This document shows positions 1 through 6,877 of a stretch of DNA of 15,770 bases, in pieces (position 1 is the stretch's first letter; each line of letters starts with the position of its first letter). The notes under the pieces were generated by a model, which had not been told where the DNA came from, searched no databases, and was given only the letters and a program-made list of their open reading frames with translations. Source of the stretch: an uncultured Bacilli bacterium (GTDB lineage Bacteria; Bacillota_I; Bacilli_A; RF39; UBA660); the NCBI GenBank assembly GCA_947626445.1, contig CANQSC010000022.1:1-15770 (forward strand), given 5' to 3'. The position numbers and the translations under genes are program-made.

Positions 1-87
1 GCAATTTTTAGGTTTTAACCATTTTTTTATTGTATAAATGGCTTTTTTAGAATCTCCCCACTTTGGAAACACTATCCAGCTGAAATT
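1..87 (-). other. Possible 5' part of a reverse-strand gene or gene remnant, cut by the window edge
   Basis: On the minus strand one frame is open from 87 to the left edge (29 codons), with a stop just upstream at 88-90. It reads plausibly as protein, with three Trp codons and the string WIVFPKWGDSKKAIY. All three plus frames are closed within the first 45 bases. The only start-like codon is a GTG at 70-72, with no Shine-Dalgarno sequence in front of it. It could be the start of a gene running out of the window, a remnant, or chance. I do not recognise the family. Confidence 0.2.
19..48 (+). terminator. Weak hairpin plus T-run, possible terminator of an upstream plus-strand gene
   Basis: CCATTT (19-24) can pair with AAATGG (36-41), followed by a C and six T (43-48). 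This is the shape of a weak intrinsic terminator. It overlaps the open reverse-strand frame at 1-87, so both readings are unlikely to be right. Confidence 0.25.
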
Positions 88-93
88 TTAACA

Positions 94-122
94 TTGACTT
101 CCTCTTTTTTTTATGTAATAAT
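94..122 (+). promoter_or_regulatory. SigA-type promoter for the double HTH-repeat gene pair
   Basis: The -35 box is TTGACT (94-99), followed by a 17-bp spacer and the -10 box AATAAT (117-122). A TG at 114-115 gives an extended -10. The leader is about 20-25 nt and contains a strong SD, AAGGGGGA (139-145 region), placed well for the ATG at 152. Confidence 0.6.
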
Positions 123-151
123 ATAAACTACCGAAAAAAGGGGGATTTTTT

Positions 152-1453
152 ATGTTAAGTAATTATGAGAAAAAAATTATTAATTTATCATTACAAGGAT
201 ATTCAACACGTGAAATAGCTGATACTTTAACTTATATCGATGAACCAGCTATTAATTCATTAATTAGATCTTTAAATACGGTTAATCATCCAAATTATAA
301 TCCAAAACTTTATAATACGATTTTAATGGAAAAGTCTTTAAAAATTAATAACGTTATTGACAAAGACTTAATTTTTAAAGTTGCGGATATGATATTAAAT
401 AACTATTTACCAATTGAAATAGCTGTTTTAAATAATTTAACTGAACATGATCTTAATCAAGTAATTTATAATATTAAATCATCAACTTATTTTGATGAAA
501 AAAAAGTAAAAAGAATCAAAGAAAAATTACATGAAACAGCTTCTTTAAAAGTTAATATTAAATATCAAAGAATTTTAAAATTAGAAAAACAATATCCTAA
601 TATCAAATTAGAAGATTTTGGTTTTGACCTTGTTAACTATCGTCGTTGGCAATTAAATTTTAAAATGATAGAAGATTTTTTAGAAAATGATCTTGATTGT
701 ACTACTTTAGCTATTAAATATAACCTAGCTAAATCAACTGTAAGAAATTTATTAACTAATAATGATAGTTCTCATTTTTTAGAAAATAATTTTGCTAAAG
801 AAACTTGTGAACAAATTTCTAATTTATATCATGCTAGAATTGATGATGAAGTTAAAAAAATTGATATCAAACCTAAAGAAACAGTAGACCCTAAAATTGA
901 AAGCATTACTAAAAATGGTCGTTTTTGGATTTTATTTATTCTAACATTTAGAATATCTATTAATGACCTTGCTAAAATGTTTAAGATAAGTGATGTAAAA
1001 AAATTACATGATAATTTATTTTTAAAAGCAGAAGACTTAAACAGTATTTATCATCGAGCTTTACATTATTTAGATTATAGTAGTAGTTCTGCTAATTTAG
1101 AAAAAGCTATTAATTTTTATAAAGAATATATGATTGCTAAAAAAACTGATATCGAAAAAGCTAAACAAATGTTAAAAATGATTGATGAACAAGATTTTAT
1201 GAATCTTATAAAATCTCATAAAAGAATTGATACAATGAGTGAAGAAGAGCATCGTTTAATAGCTGATAACTGGGTAAAGTTTGCTTTATCATCTAGAGAT
1301 TTTCCTTATAAATTAAGTAGTTTAAATAAATATTGTTTACCTTATCATGAAGAAGAAATTAAAAAAATTAAAGATTTTAATGTTGAAACATCAAGAATGA
1401 ATCAAAGATTAGTTTATCAAAAAAATAGTCGAGGTTATTATGGCAGAAGATAA
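152..1453 (+). CDS. Multi-helix-turn-helix repeat protein, paralogue 1 (unknown function)
   Basis: A 433-residue soluble protein of no family I can name. It contains several segments shaped like the sigma-region-4 / SpoIIID-type HTH, around residues 6-41 (GYSTREIADTL), 75-109 (NYLPIEIAVLNNL), 171-203 (DCTTLAIKYNLAKSTVRNLL) and 258-290 (RISINDLAKMFKISDVKKL). The first two sit in units of about 65-70 residues, and the first unit ends in NHPNYNPKLY. The C-terminal part is helical and ends in a conserved block, WVKFAL...LNKYCLPY. The next gene encodes a full-length paralogue with the same order of blocks, so the pair arose by tandem duplication. The start is fixed by a strong SD 7 nt upstream. 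A DNA-binding or regulatory role is inferred from the HTH pattern only. No signal peptide or membrane segment is visible. Confidence 0.7.
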   Translation: MLSNYEKKIINLSLQGYSTREIADTLTYIDEPAINSLIRSLNTVNHPNYNPKLYNTILMEKSLKINNVIDKDLIFKVADMILNNYLPIEIAVLNNLTEHDLNQVIYNIKSSTYFDEKKVKRIKEKLHETASLKVNIKYQRILKLEKQYPNIKLEDFGFDLVNYRRWQLNFKMIEDFLENDLDCTTLAIKYNLAKSTVRNLLTNNDSSHFLENNFAKETCEQISNLYHARIDDEVKKIDIKPKETVDPKIESITKNGRFWILFILTFRISINDLAKMFKISDVKKLHDNLFLKAEDLNSIYHRALHYLDYSSSSANLEKAINFYKEYMIAKKTDIEKAKQMLKMIDEQDFMNLIKSHKRIDTMSEEEHRLIADNWVKFALSSRDFPYKLSSLNKYCLPYHEEEIKKIKDFNVETSRMNQRLVYQKNSRGYYGRR

Positions 1454-2723
1454 GAAAATATTTGCTGACCTTTTAAATGGGGAAAAACTGAAAGATATTG
1501 CTTTTAAATATCATTTAAGTGAAACAAGTATTTTAAATAAATTAAAAACTTTAGAAGATAATAAAAATCCTAATTATAATCCTAAATTAGCCTATGAAAT
1601 TAAAATGGCTAGAAATCTTAATAGTAATTTAATTGATAAAGACGAATTAGATGAAATTGTTAAAATGATTTTTGATGGTTACATGTTAATTGAAATTGCT
1701 TATAAAAAAGATTTATCAATTGAAGGGATTAATAAAATACTTAATATTTATAATATTAAAACAAGTCCCTATTATAATCCTGTATTTTATGGTCAAATTA
1801 ATAAAATGATAAGTAAAACAATGAGTTTAGATGATTTAACATTATTTAAACGCTTAGCAGTTTTAGAAAAATTTGGTGTGAATGTTGATAGTTATACTCA
1901 AATTGCCTTAGTAAAACGTTATAATAGTTTTAAAAGATGTTATCAAATGATTGATGATTTACTAAATGATAATTATGAAACTTTTAAACAACTTCATGAA
2001 AAACATCATTTAAATACCGATACTTTAGCTATAATGATTAGAGAAGAAGATGATATTCAATTTTTAAATAATTGTGTAGATGCAATTACTAAACAAAAAA
2101 TCAAATTAAAATATGAACAAAGAAAATTAGAATTAGAACATCATAAAATTACTGTAAATAATAAGCCAAATGAAGAAAAAGATAAATTTTATATTGTCTA
2201 TAAAAATATTAATTTTTGGATTTTATTTATGATATCTTTTAAATTATCAATTTATGATTTAGCAGAATTTTTAAATGTTAAAGATGTTAAAAAGCTTTAT
2301 AATGTTGTTTTTGAACGGGTAAAAGAATTAGATGCTAAATATATTAATGCTTTTGGTTATATTAATGAAAAAGTTTCTAAGGAAAATGTTTTAGAAGCTA
2401 AAAGATTTTATCAAAAATATCTATTAATGAGAAAAGTTGATAGTGATAAAGCCCTTAAAATGTTAGATATTTTAAAAGATAAAAAATTTCATAATTTAGT
2501 TGCAAGTAAGAAAAAAATCAAAGATATGACTAATGAAGAACGTTTAATTATTTGTGATTATTGGGTAAAATATGCTATGCCTATCCAAAAACTTCCTTAT
2601 AGTGCTAATGATTTAAACACTTATTGTCGACCTTTAATGTCCGAACAAATAAAGAATATTGAAGAATATAATCAAGAAACTTTAAAAATTTTTCAAAGAA
2701 ATTTACATCGAAAAAATAAATAG
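1440..2723 (+). CDS. Multi-helix-turn-helix repeat protein, paralogue 2 (unknown function)
   Basis: A 427-residue paralogue of the preceding protein, overlapping it by 14 nt. Its SD GAGG (1431-1434) lies inside the upstream gene, so the two are probably translationally coupled and made together. HTH-like segments lie near residues 5-39 (GEKLKDIAFKYHLSETSI), 72-106 (GYMLIEIAYKKDLSIEGI), 168-200 and 258-292 (KLSIYDLAEFLNVKDVKKL). The first two are each followed by a YNP linker (NPNYNPKL, SPYYNP). The shared C-terminal block is WVKYAM...LNTYCRPL. Identity to paralogue 1 is patchy, so the duplication is old, yet gene order and domain order are kept, which suggests the products act as a pair. Residues 220-250 are charged and may be a linker or coiled coil. 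No database family is recognised. Confidence 0.7.
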   Translation: MAEDKKIFADLLNGEKLKDIAFKYHLSETSILNKLKTLEDNKNPNYNPKLAYEIKMARNLNSNLIDKDELDEIVKMIFDGYMLIEIAYKKDLSIEGINKILNIYNIKTSPYYNPVFYGQINKMISKTMSLDDLTLFKRLAVLEKFGVNVDSYTQIALVKRYNSFKRCYQMIDDLLNDNYETFKQLHEKHHLNTDTLAIMIREEDDIQFLNNCVDAITKQKIKLKYEQRKLELEHHKITVNNKPNEEKDKFYIVYKNINFWILFMISFKLSIYDLAEFLNVKDVKKLYNVVFERVKELDAKYINAFGYINEKVSKENVLEAKRFYQKYLLMRKVDSDKALKMLDILKDKKFHNLVASKKKIKDMTNEERLIICDYWVKYAMPIQKLPYSANDLNTYCRPLMSEQIKNIEEYNQETLKIFQRNLHRKNK

Positions 2724-2725
2724 TA

Positions 2726-2754
2726 TTTAAAAAAGCATTCAAAATTGTTATAAT
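2726..2754 (+). promoter_or_regulatory. Extended -10 promoter starting the small-ORF/hemW operon
   Basis: The -10 box is a perfect TATAAT (2749-2754) preceded by TGT, giving an extended -10. The -35 box is a weak TTTAAA (2726-2731) at a 17-bp spacing. Transcription should start near 2761, which leaves a leader of about 13 nt carrying the SD GAGG (2761-2764). Confidence 0.6.
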
Positions 2755-2773
2755 ATCTATGAGGATGAAGTAT

Positions 2774-3049
2774 ATGATAGAAGTATTAGATATTATTAAT
2801 AATTTAAAAGCAAAATATCCTAAAGAAGACTTAAAGGAAATTATTAAGTATTATGAAAATGTTGTAAATGAAAGTAATTCTCTAGAAACTGAACAAGTTA
2901 CTTCATTATATAATATCCTAAGTATCTTACAGACTAATCCTAATTATTTATTATTAAATGATTTTATGAGTATGGAATATAATCGTTTATGTAATAAATA
3001 TGGAGTAGATGTAATAGAAAGTATTATTGATGGAGGGCCAAAATTATGA
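2774..3049 (+). CDS. Small conserved-looking helical protein of unknown function, upstream of hemW
   Basis: A protein of 91 residues from the ATG at 2774. The frame is also open from an ATG at 2759, but that codon lies before the predicted transcription start and would be read without an SD. The ATG at 2774 has GAGG nine nt upstream, so I chose it. The sequence is acidic and helix-rich, with no Cys pair, signal peptide or membrane segment, and I do not recognise it. Its stop overlaps the hemW start as ATGA (3046-3049), so it is translationally coupled to HemW and probably belongs to the same operon. Confidence 0.6.
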   Translation: MIEVLDIINNLKAKYPKEDLKEIIKYYENVVNESNSLETEQVTSLYNILSILQTNPNYLLLNDFMSMEYNRLCNKYGVDVIESIIDGGPKL

Positions 3050-4128
3050 GAAGTGTTTATATTCATATTCCGTTTTGTAAAAGAATTTGTTCTTATTGTG
3101 ATTTTTGTAAAATGTTTTATGATTCATCTTGGGCTAGACCTTATTTAAAAAAATTAAGTAATGAAATTGAAAATTATTATATGGATGATAATATTAGAAC
3201 TATTTATATTGGGGGAGGAACACCTTCAGCCTTATCTTTACAAGAATTAGAATATCTTTTAAATTTAACTAAAAAATTTAAAAAAATGAAAAATATTGAA
3301 TTTACTTTTGAATGTAATTTAGAAGATATTAATATGCAAATGTTAAAATTATTAAAATTTTATAATGTAACAAGACTTAGCATAGGTATTCAAAGCTTTA
3401 TACCGCATTTACAAGATTTACTGGGAAGACATCACGAATTTAAAACTGCCAAAGAAAAAATTAATTTAGCCAGAAGTTTAGGTTTTGATAATATTAGTTT
3501 AGATTTAATGTATGGTTTTTATAATGAAACATTAGATGATTTACGAAAAGATTTAAAATTATTTTTAAAATTAAAACCTGACCATATTAGTACTTATAGC
3601 TTAATTTTAGAAGACCATACTTTGCTTAAAGTAAATAATATTCCTAAATTAGATGAAGAAGATGAAGCATTAATGTATGAGACTTTAAGTGAGATTTTAA
3701 TAAGGTCGGGATTTAACCATTATGAAATTAGTAATTTTGCGAGAAAAGGATATGAATCAATTCATAATTTAAATTATTGGGAAAATGGTGAATATTATGG
3801 TTTTGGTTTAGGAGCTAGTGGTTATGTTGATAAAGTAAGATATACTAATACTCGTAACTTCTTTAAATATATTACCGAAGATTTTAGAAGCGAAGAAAAA
3901 ATTTTATCCCAAAAAGAAATTATGGATAATGAAATAATGTTAGGTTTAAGAAAAACCAAAGGCATTAATGTTAATGAATTTAAAAATAAATATCATGTTA
4001 ATATTGAAGATGTATATCCAATAAAACCTTTAATAAAAAATAAAGAATTAAAACAAAAAAAAGAATATATTTTTATTCCTGAGGACAAACTATATGTAAT
4101 GAATGAAATTTTATTAAAAATGATATAG
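3046..4128 (+). CDS. hemW: HemW-type radical SAM protein (heme chaperone, coproporphyrinogen III oxidase-like)
   Basis: A 360-residue protein, close to the usual HemW length of about 375. The radical SAM cluster motif is C11-x3-C15-x2-C18 in the HemW context IHIPFC...CSYCDF, followed by GGGTPS near residue 56, a SIGIQSF strand, LGRHH, and the HYEISNFARKG...HNLNYW block that is diagnostic of HemW. Known HemW proteins bind a 4Fe-4S cluster, SAM and heme and deliver heme to client proteins; they are not HemN enzymes despite frequent misannotation. The SD GGAGGG (3032-3037) lies in the upstream gene and the start overlaps that gene's stop by 4 nt. No heme-biosynthesis gene is visible here, so the substrate in this organism is uncertain. 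The family assignment is firm. Confidence 0.9.
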   Translation: MRSVYIHIPFCKRICSYCDFCKMFYDSSWARPYLKKLSNEIENYYMDDNIRTIYIGGGTPSALSLQELEYLLNLTKKFKKMKNIEFTFECNLEDINMQMLKLLKFYNVTRLSIGIQSFIPHLQDLLGRHHEFKTAKEKINLARSLGFDNISLDLMYGFYNETLDDLRKDLKLFLKLKPDHISTYSLILEDHTLLKVNNIPKLDEEDEALMYETLSEILIRSGFNHYEISNFARKGYESIHNLNYWENGEYYGFGLGASGYVDKVRYTNTRNFFKYITEDFRSEEKILSQKEIMDNEIMLGLRKTKGINVNEFKNKYHVNIEDVYPIKPLIKNKELKQKKEYIFIPEDKLYVMNEILLKMI

Positions 4129-4136
4129 GAGGTCTC

Positions 4137-4580
4137 ATGAAAAAATTATTCTTTTTTCTTTTGCTTTTTTTAAGTTTTAATGTTAATGCTGAAACTATTA
4201 AACATTTTGAAGTATTAAATGGTAAATTATCAATTCCTTTTGATTCTAAAGTAAATGATTATACGGTTTATTTAGTTGATGGTGAGACTAAAATCAAAGC
4301 TAATTATAATTTAATAGATGAAAAAAATACCGTTGAAATTAAAGAAGATAATGAAAAAGCCGTGTATACTGTTTTTAACAATAATGAAGAATTAGAAAAA
4401 TATACTTTTTATAAAAATATTAAAGAAGATTTACCAGTTTTTAATGAAAATATTAGTCCTAAAACGGAAGAAAAAGAAATTAAAAATTTAGCTTTATATG
4501 TTTTTGGCACTTGTGCTATTATTATTGTCATTTTATTTAAAGTAATAGTTTTAGGATTTAAGAAAAAACATAAAATATAA
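4137..4580 (+). CDS. Secreted, membrane-anchored protein with a cadherin-like beta-sandwich fold
   Basis: A protein of 147 residues. Residues 1-18 form a signal peptide (MKK, a Phe/Leu-rich core, then NVNA before a likely cleavage site). Residues 24-70 match the pattern of the bacterial cadherin-like beta-sandwich domain: a short strand, NGKLSIPFDSKVNDYTVYL, then alternating strands. Residues 119-140 are one transmembrane helix, followed by the positive tail KKKHK. The protein is therefore a small type I protein displaying one domain outside the membrane. The SD AGGAGG (4127-4132) overlaps the hemW stop, so the gene is in the same operon. Its function is unknown. The domain call rests on one motif and is moderate. 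Confidence 0.6.
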   Translation: MKKLFFFLLLFLSFNVNAETIKHFEVLNGKLSIPFDSKVNDYTVYLVDGETKIKANYNLIDEKNTVEIKEDNEKAVYTVFNNNEELEKYTFYKNIKEDLPVFNENISPKTEEKEIKNLALYVFGTCAIIIVILFKVIVLGFKKKHKI

Positions 4581-4581
4581 T

Positions 4582-5190
4582 ATGAAAAATTTAATTGCTC
4601 ATCGAGGTTTAAAAATCAATAATTCTAAAGAAAATACAATACCATCTTTTCTAAATGCTATTAATGATGCAAATTACGTGGGATTTGAATGTGATATATG
4701 GACAACTCTAGATGGTTATTTTGTCATTCATCATAGTCCTATTTATAATTTAAAATTAATTAGTAGTACGCCTTTAAAAGAATTAGTAGGTATTCCTACT
4801 TTAAAAGATTTACTTAAATTAAATAGTAATAAAATTTTTTTAATTGAAATTAAAGATTTAAAAATTGATTATTTAAAATTACATAAAATATTAGTAAAAG
4901 AACAAAATAAAAATATTTATTTAATGAGTTTTCATAAAAAAATTATTAAAAAAATGGCTTTAATGAATCGAAATTATAAAGTAGGGTATTTAAATTATGT
5001 TTTAAATTCCGATAATAATTATGAAGAATTTGATTTTATTTGTTTATTAGAAAGTGTTTATACAAGTAAGATTCATGATTATTTCAAAAATAAGCAAATT
5101 GAAGTGTTTTTATATGGGATTCATAAAGATAGTAGTTATGATTTAAATGACTTATATTTTATCACTGATAAAGTTATTAATAGTGAATAA
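4582..5190 (+). CDS. Glycerophosphodiester phosphodiesterase-like protein (short GDPD family)
   Basis: A 202-residue GDPD-family protein, shorter than the usual 240 or so. The family motifs are present in order: H7-R8-G9 (AHRG), the EN-T-PSF loop, E36-x-D38 (FECDIW, metal ligands), H50 (VIHHSP, catalytic His position) and E89 (LIEIK). The family hydrolyses glycerophosphodiesters to glycerol 3-phosphate and an alcohol in lipid turnover. Here the usual His-Asp after strand 2 is His-His (H51), and the C-terminal half is shortened, so specificity may differ. The start follows the previous stop by one nt and has no SD, so translation probably depends on coupling. No signal peptide is present, so it should be cytosolic. 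Confidence 0.8.
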   Translation: MKNLIAHRGLKINNSKENTIPSFLNAINDANYVGFECDIWTTLDGYFVIHHSPIYNLKLISSTPLKELVGIPTLKDLLKLNSNKIFLIEIKDLKIDYLKLHKILVKEQNKNIYLMSFHKKIIKKMALMNRNYKVGYLNYVLNSDNNYEEFDFICLLESVYTSKIHDYFKNKQIEVFLYGIHKDSSYDLNDLYFITDKVINSE

Positions 5191-5204
5191 TTAGTGATTT
5201 TTGC

Positions 5205-5233
5205 TTGTTATTATCCTTTTCTAGTGCTATAAT
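5205..5233 (+). promoter_or_regulatory. rpsU promoter
   Basis: The -35 box is TTGTTA (5205-5210), followed by a 17-bp spacer and a perfect -10 TATAAT (5228-5233), with TG at 5225-5226 giving an extended -10. It is followed by a strong SD, AAGGGAGGG (5253-5261), ahead of the ATG at 5269, as expected for a highly expressed ribosomal protein gene. Confidence 0.7.
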
Positions 5234-5268
5234 CTTTTTTAGAAAAACAAGGAAGGGAGGGATAATAT

Positions 5269-5460
5269 ATGAATTCAAATAAAGTAATTGTTAAAGATGG
5301 AAATATTGACAACGCATTAAGAAAATTTAAAGTGAAATTTGCTAAAAGTGGTGTCCCTTCTGAACTTAAGAAAAGAAAACATTATGAAAAACCTGGCGTG
5401 AAAAGAAGAAATGCTAAAAAAGAAATGATTAAGAACGCAAGAAAACATCGTCGTGATTAA
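5269..5460 (+). CDS. rpsU: 30S ribosomal protein bS21
   Basis: A protein of 63 residues, close to the standard bS21 length (about 57-70). It has the family N-terminus VIVKDGNIDNALRKFK, followed by SGVPSELKKRKHYEKPG and a very basic C-terminus ending in ARKHRRD. It is a small-subunit protein acting near the anti-SD region of 16S rRNA. It has its own promoter and a strong ribosome binding site. No convincing hairpin terminator follows, only T-rich tracts, including nine T at 5463-5471. Confidence 0.95.
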   Translation: MNSNKVIVKDGNIDNALRKFKVKFAKSGVPSELKKRKHYEKPGVKRRNAKKEMIKNARKHRRD

Positions 5461-5524
5461 TCTTTTTTTTTGACTTCTTTTGTCGAATAGATATTTCTTT
5501 TTTTTATTATTTGTTACACTATCT

Positions 5525-5764
5525 ATGGTGATTGCGGTGGAACTTTATTATCAAAATGAAACCTTATTTGTCGATATTAATTCTTCATTAGATTTAGAAG
5601 ATATGGAAGGTTTAAAAAATAAAATATTTAGAATAGTTGATGATTATGATATTGACCATATTGTTTTAAAAAATAATACTCATCAATTATTAAATAGTTA
5701 TTATTTAAGAAAAATAAAACAAGAATATCGAACTCGTTATCAAGGAAGAATGTATATTAAATAG
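5525..5764 (+). CDS. Small STAS-like protein (SpoIIAA/anti-anti-sigma fold), degenerate
   Basis: A protein of 79 residues from the ATG at 5525. A longer reading from a TTG at 5480 would add a Phe-rich, membrane-like N-terminus, but that stretch is simply the T-rich DNA after rpsU and has no SD, so I prefer the ATG. The sequence lines up by eye with SpoIIAA: strand-turn-strand (ELYYQNETLFVDINSSLDL), helix (EGLKNKIFRIVDDYDI), then strand DHIVLKNN. It stops short of the usual length of about 115 residues and lacks the Asp-Ser-Ser-Gly phosphorylation site (there is only LLNSYYL). No SD precedes the ATG either, and a TACACT -10-like hexamer at 5515-5520 suggests a leaderless message. Whether it is a working STAS protein is an inference. 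Confidence 0.45.
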   Translation: MVIAVELYYQNETLFVDINSSLDLEDMEGLKNKIFRIVDDYDIDHIVLKNNTHQLLNSYYLRKIKQEYRTRYQGRMYIK

Positions 5765-5784
5765 TATTTTTTTAAACTTTAGTG

Positions 5785-5790
5785 TATAAT
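5785..5790 (+). promoter_or_regulatory. -10 element upstream of the RnfC-like gene
   Basis: A perfect TATAAT (5785-5790) lies 16 nt before the start codon at 5807. I see no good -35 box at 16-18 bp spacing. If it is active, the message would begin near 5797 with a leader of only about 10 nt. Confidence 0.35.
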
Positions 5791-5806
5791 TAATTTGTGA
5801 TGGCTT

Positions 5807-6877
5807 ATGAAGAAGATGTGTATCAAAAAAGATAATAATATTTTAGTAAGTAACTTTTTAGATGATTTTTTTGACCCCAAAGAAGTATATATTCCAATTA
5901 TTGACAAAGCAAGTTTAAATATTAAAACTAAGACTGTTAAAAAAGGCGAATTATTATTTTCTAATTTGGAACATAAATTATTTAGTCCGATAAGTGGTAC
6001 CTTAAAAAATATTGTAACCATCAATAATCAAAAATATTTAGTAATCAAAAATAATTTTAAAGAAGAACAAAGAAAGAAAAATAAACGAAAATTAAAATAT
6101 GATAAAAAAGAAATCTTAGAATTAATTAATAAATATTATCCAGAATTTAATTTAGAAAAAGTAAGTGATACTTTGTATTTTAAAGTATTAACTGATGATA
6201 TTTATAATGCTAATAATAAATTTATTTTTGCTAAGTATTTAGATGATATTTTAGATGTTTTAGATATTATTAGAGAAACATTTAATTTTGTTGAAGTAAA
6301 AATTTTATTAAAAGAAAATGATTCGGAAAGCATTAGTTTATTTTCTAATATTTTAGGTAGATATCCTTTTATATCGATAACTCTTGTCCCTGATATTTAT
6401 CCTATCGCCCATAATTTACTTTTAGAAAAACATTTTAATGTTAAAATGAGTATAATTGATATAGATAATGTTTTAAATATTTTATATGCCCTTTTTTATC
6501 ATCAAACTTTTTTAGATTGTTATATAACAATTAGTGGTAATATTAAAAATAAAGAAGTTATTAAAGTAAAAAAAGGTACTAATATAAATGAAGTTTTAGA
6601 GAGGTTAAAGATTACGGATAAGAAAGCTCATTTAAATAATATTTTAAATCGAAGCATCGATATTGATAATTTAATTATTGATGAAAAGCTTAAATCAATA
6701 TTCTTTTTAGAAGAAGAAAAAGAACAAAAGCCTTGTATTTCTTGTGGTAAATGTCTTAGAGTTTGTCCAATGGGATGTGAACCAATTTTAAATAAAAAAA
6801 TGAATAAATGTCTTTCTTGTGGTTTATGTGAATATGTTTGTCCTAGTTTTATAAAGCTAAGGAGGGATGAAAAGTGA
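5807..6877 (+). CDS. RnfC-like electron-transport protein lacking the NADH/FMN motifs
   Basis: A 356-residue protein, shorter than RnfC (usually 430 or more). Residues 24-80 form the RnfC barrel-sandwich hybrid region (VKKGELLF...FSPISGTLKNI). Residues 220-265 resemble the late part of the RnfC core (NVLNILYALF...CYITISGNIKNK). The C-terminus has two 4Fe-4S motifs: C310-x2-C313-x2-C316-x3-C320-P and C335-x2-C338-x2-C341-x3-C345-P. The central Gly-rich GGAGFPT-like loop and the CEP motif of the 51-kDa-type NADH/FMN domain are absent; that stretch is diverged and reduced. In Rnf complexes, RnfC takes electrons from NADH and passes them to membrane subunits; this protein keeps the iron-sulfur relay but apparently not the NADH site. 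The next gene, RnfD-like, overlaps it by GTGA, so the two products probably form one complex. The start at 5807 lacks a strong SD; an ATG at 5816 is an alternative. Confidence 0.75.
   Translation: MKKMCIKKDNNILVSNFLDDFFDPKEVYIPIIDKASLNIKTKTVKKGELLFSNLEHKLFSPISGTLKNIVTINNQKYLVIKNNFKEEQRKKNKRKLKYDKKEILELINKYYPEFNLEKVSDTLYFKVLTDDIYNANNKFIFAKYLDDILDVLDIIRETFNFVEVKILLKENDSESISLFSNILGRYPFISITLVPDIYPIAHNLLLEKHFNVKMSIIDIDNVLNILYALFYHQTFLDCYITISGNIKNKEVIKVKKGTNINEVLERLKITDKKAHLNNILNRSIDIDNLIIDEKLKSIFFLEEEKEQKPCISCGKCLRVCPMGCEPILNKKMNKCLSCGLCEYVCPSFIKLRRDEK

Noticed and set aside
3046..4128. Oxygen-independent coproporphyrinogen III dehydrogenase HemN
   Set aside because: Length and the NFARKG...NLNYW block fit HemW, not HemN.
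5800..5835. Eleven-codon ORF from the ATG at 5800 overlapping the RnfC-like start
   Set aside because: No SD and no recognisable leader-peptide feature such as codon runs or a following attenuator.
5779..6024. Reverse-strand open frame within the RnfC-like gene
   Set aside because: Shadow of the real gene: no SD, and the plus-strand frame has clear family motifs. The same applies to reverse-strand frames at 6628-6885, 7991-8212 and 12008-12271.
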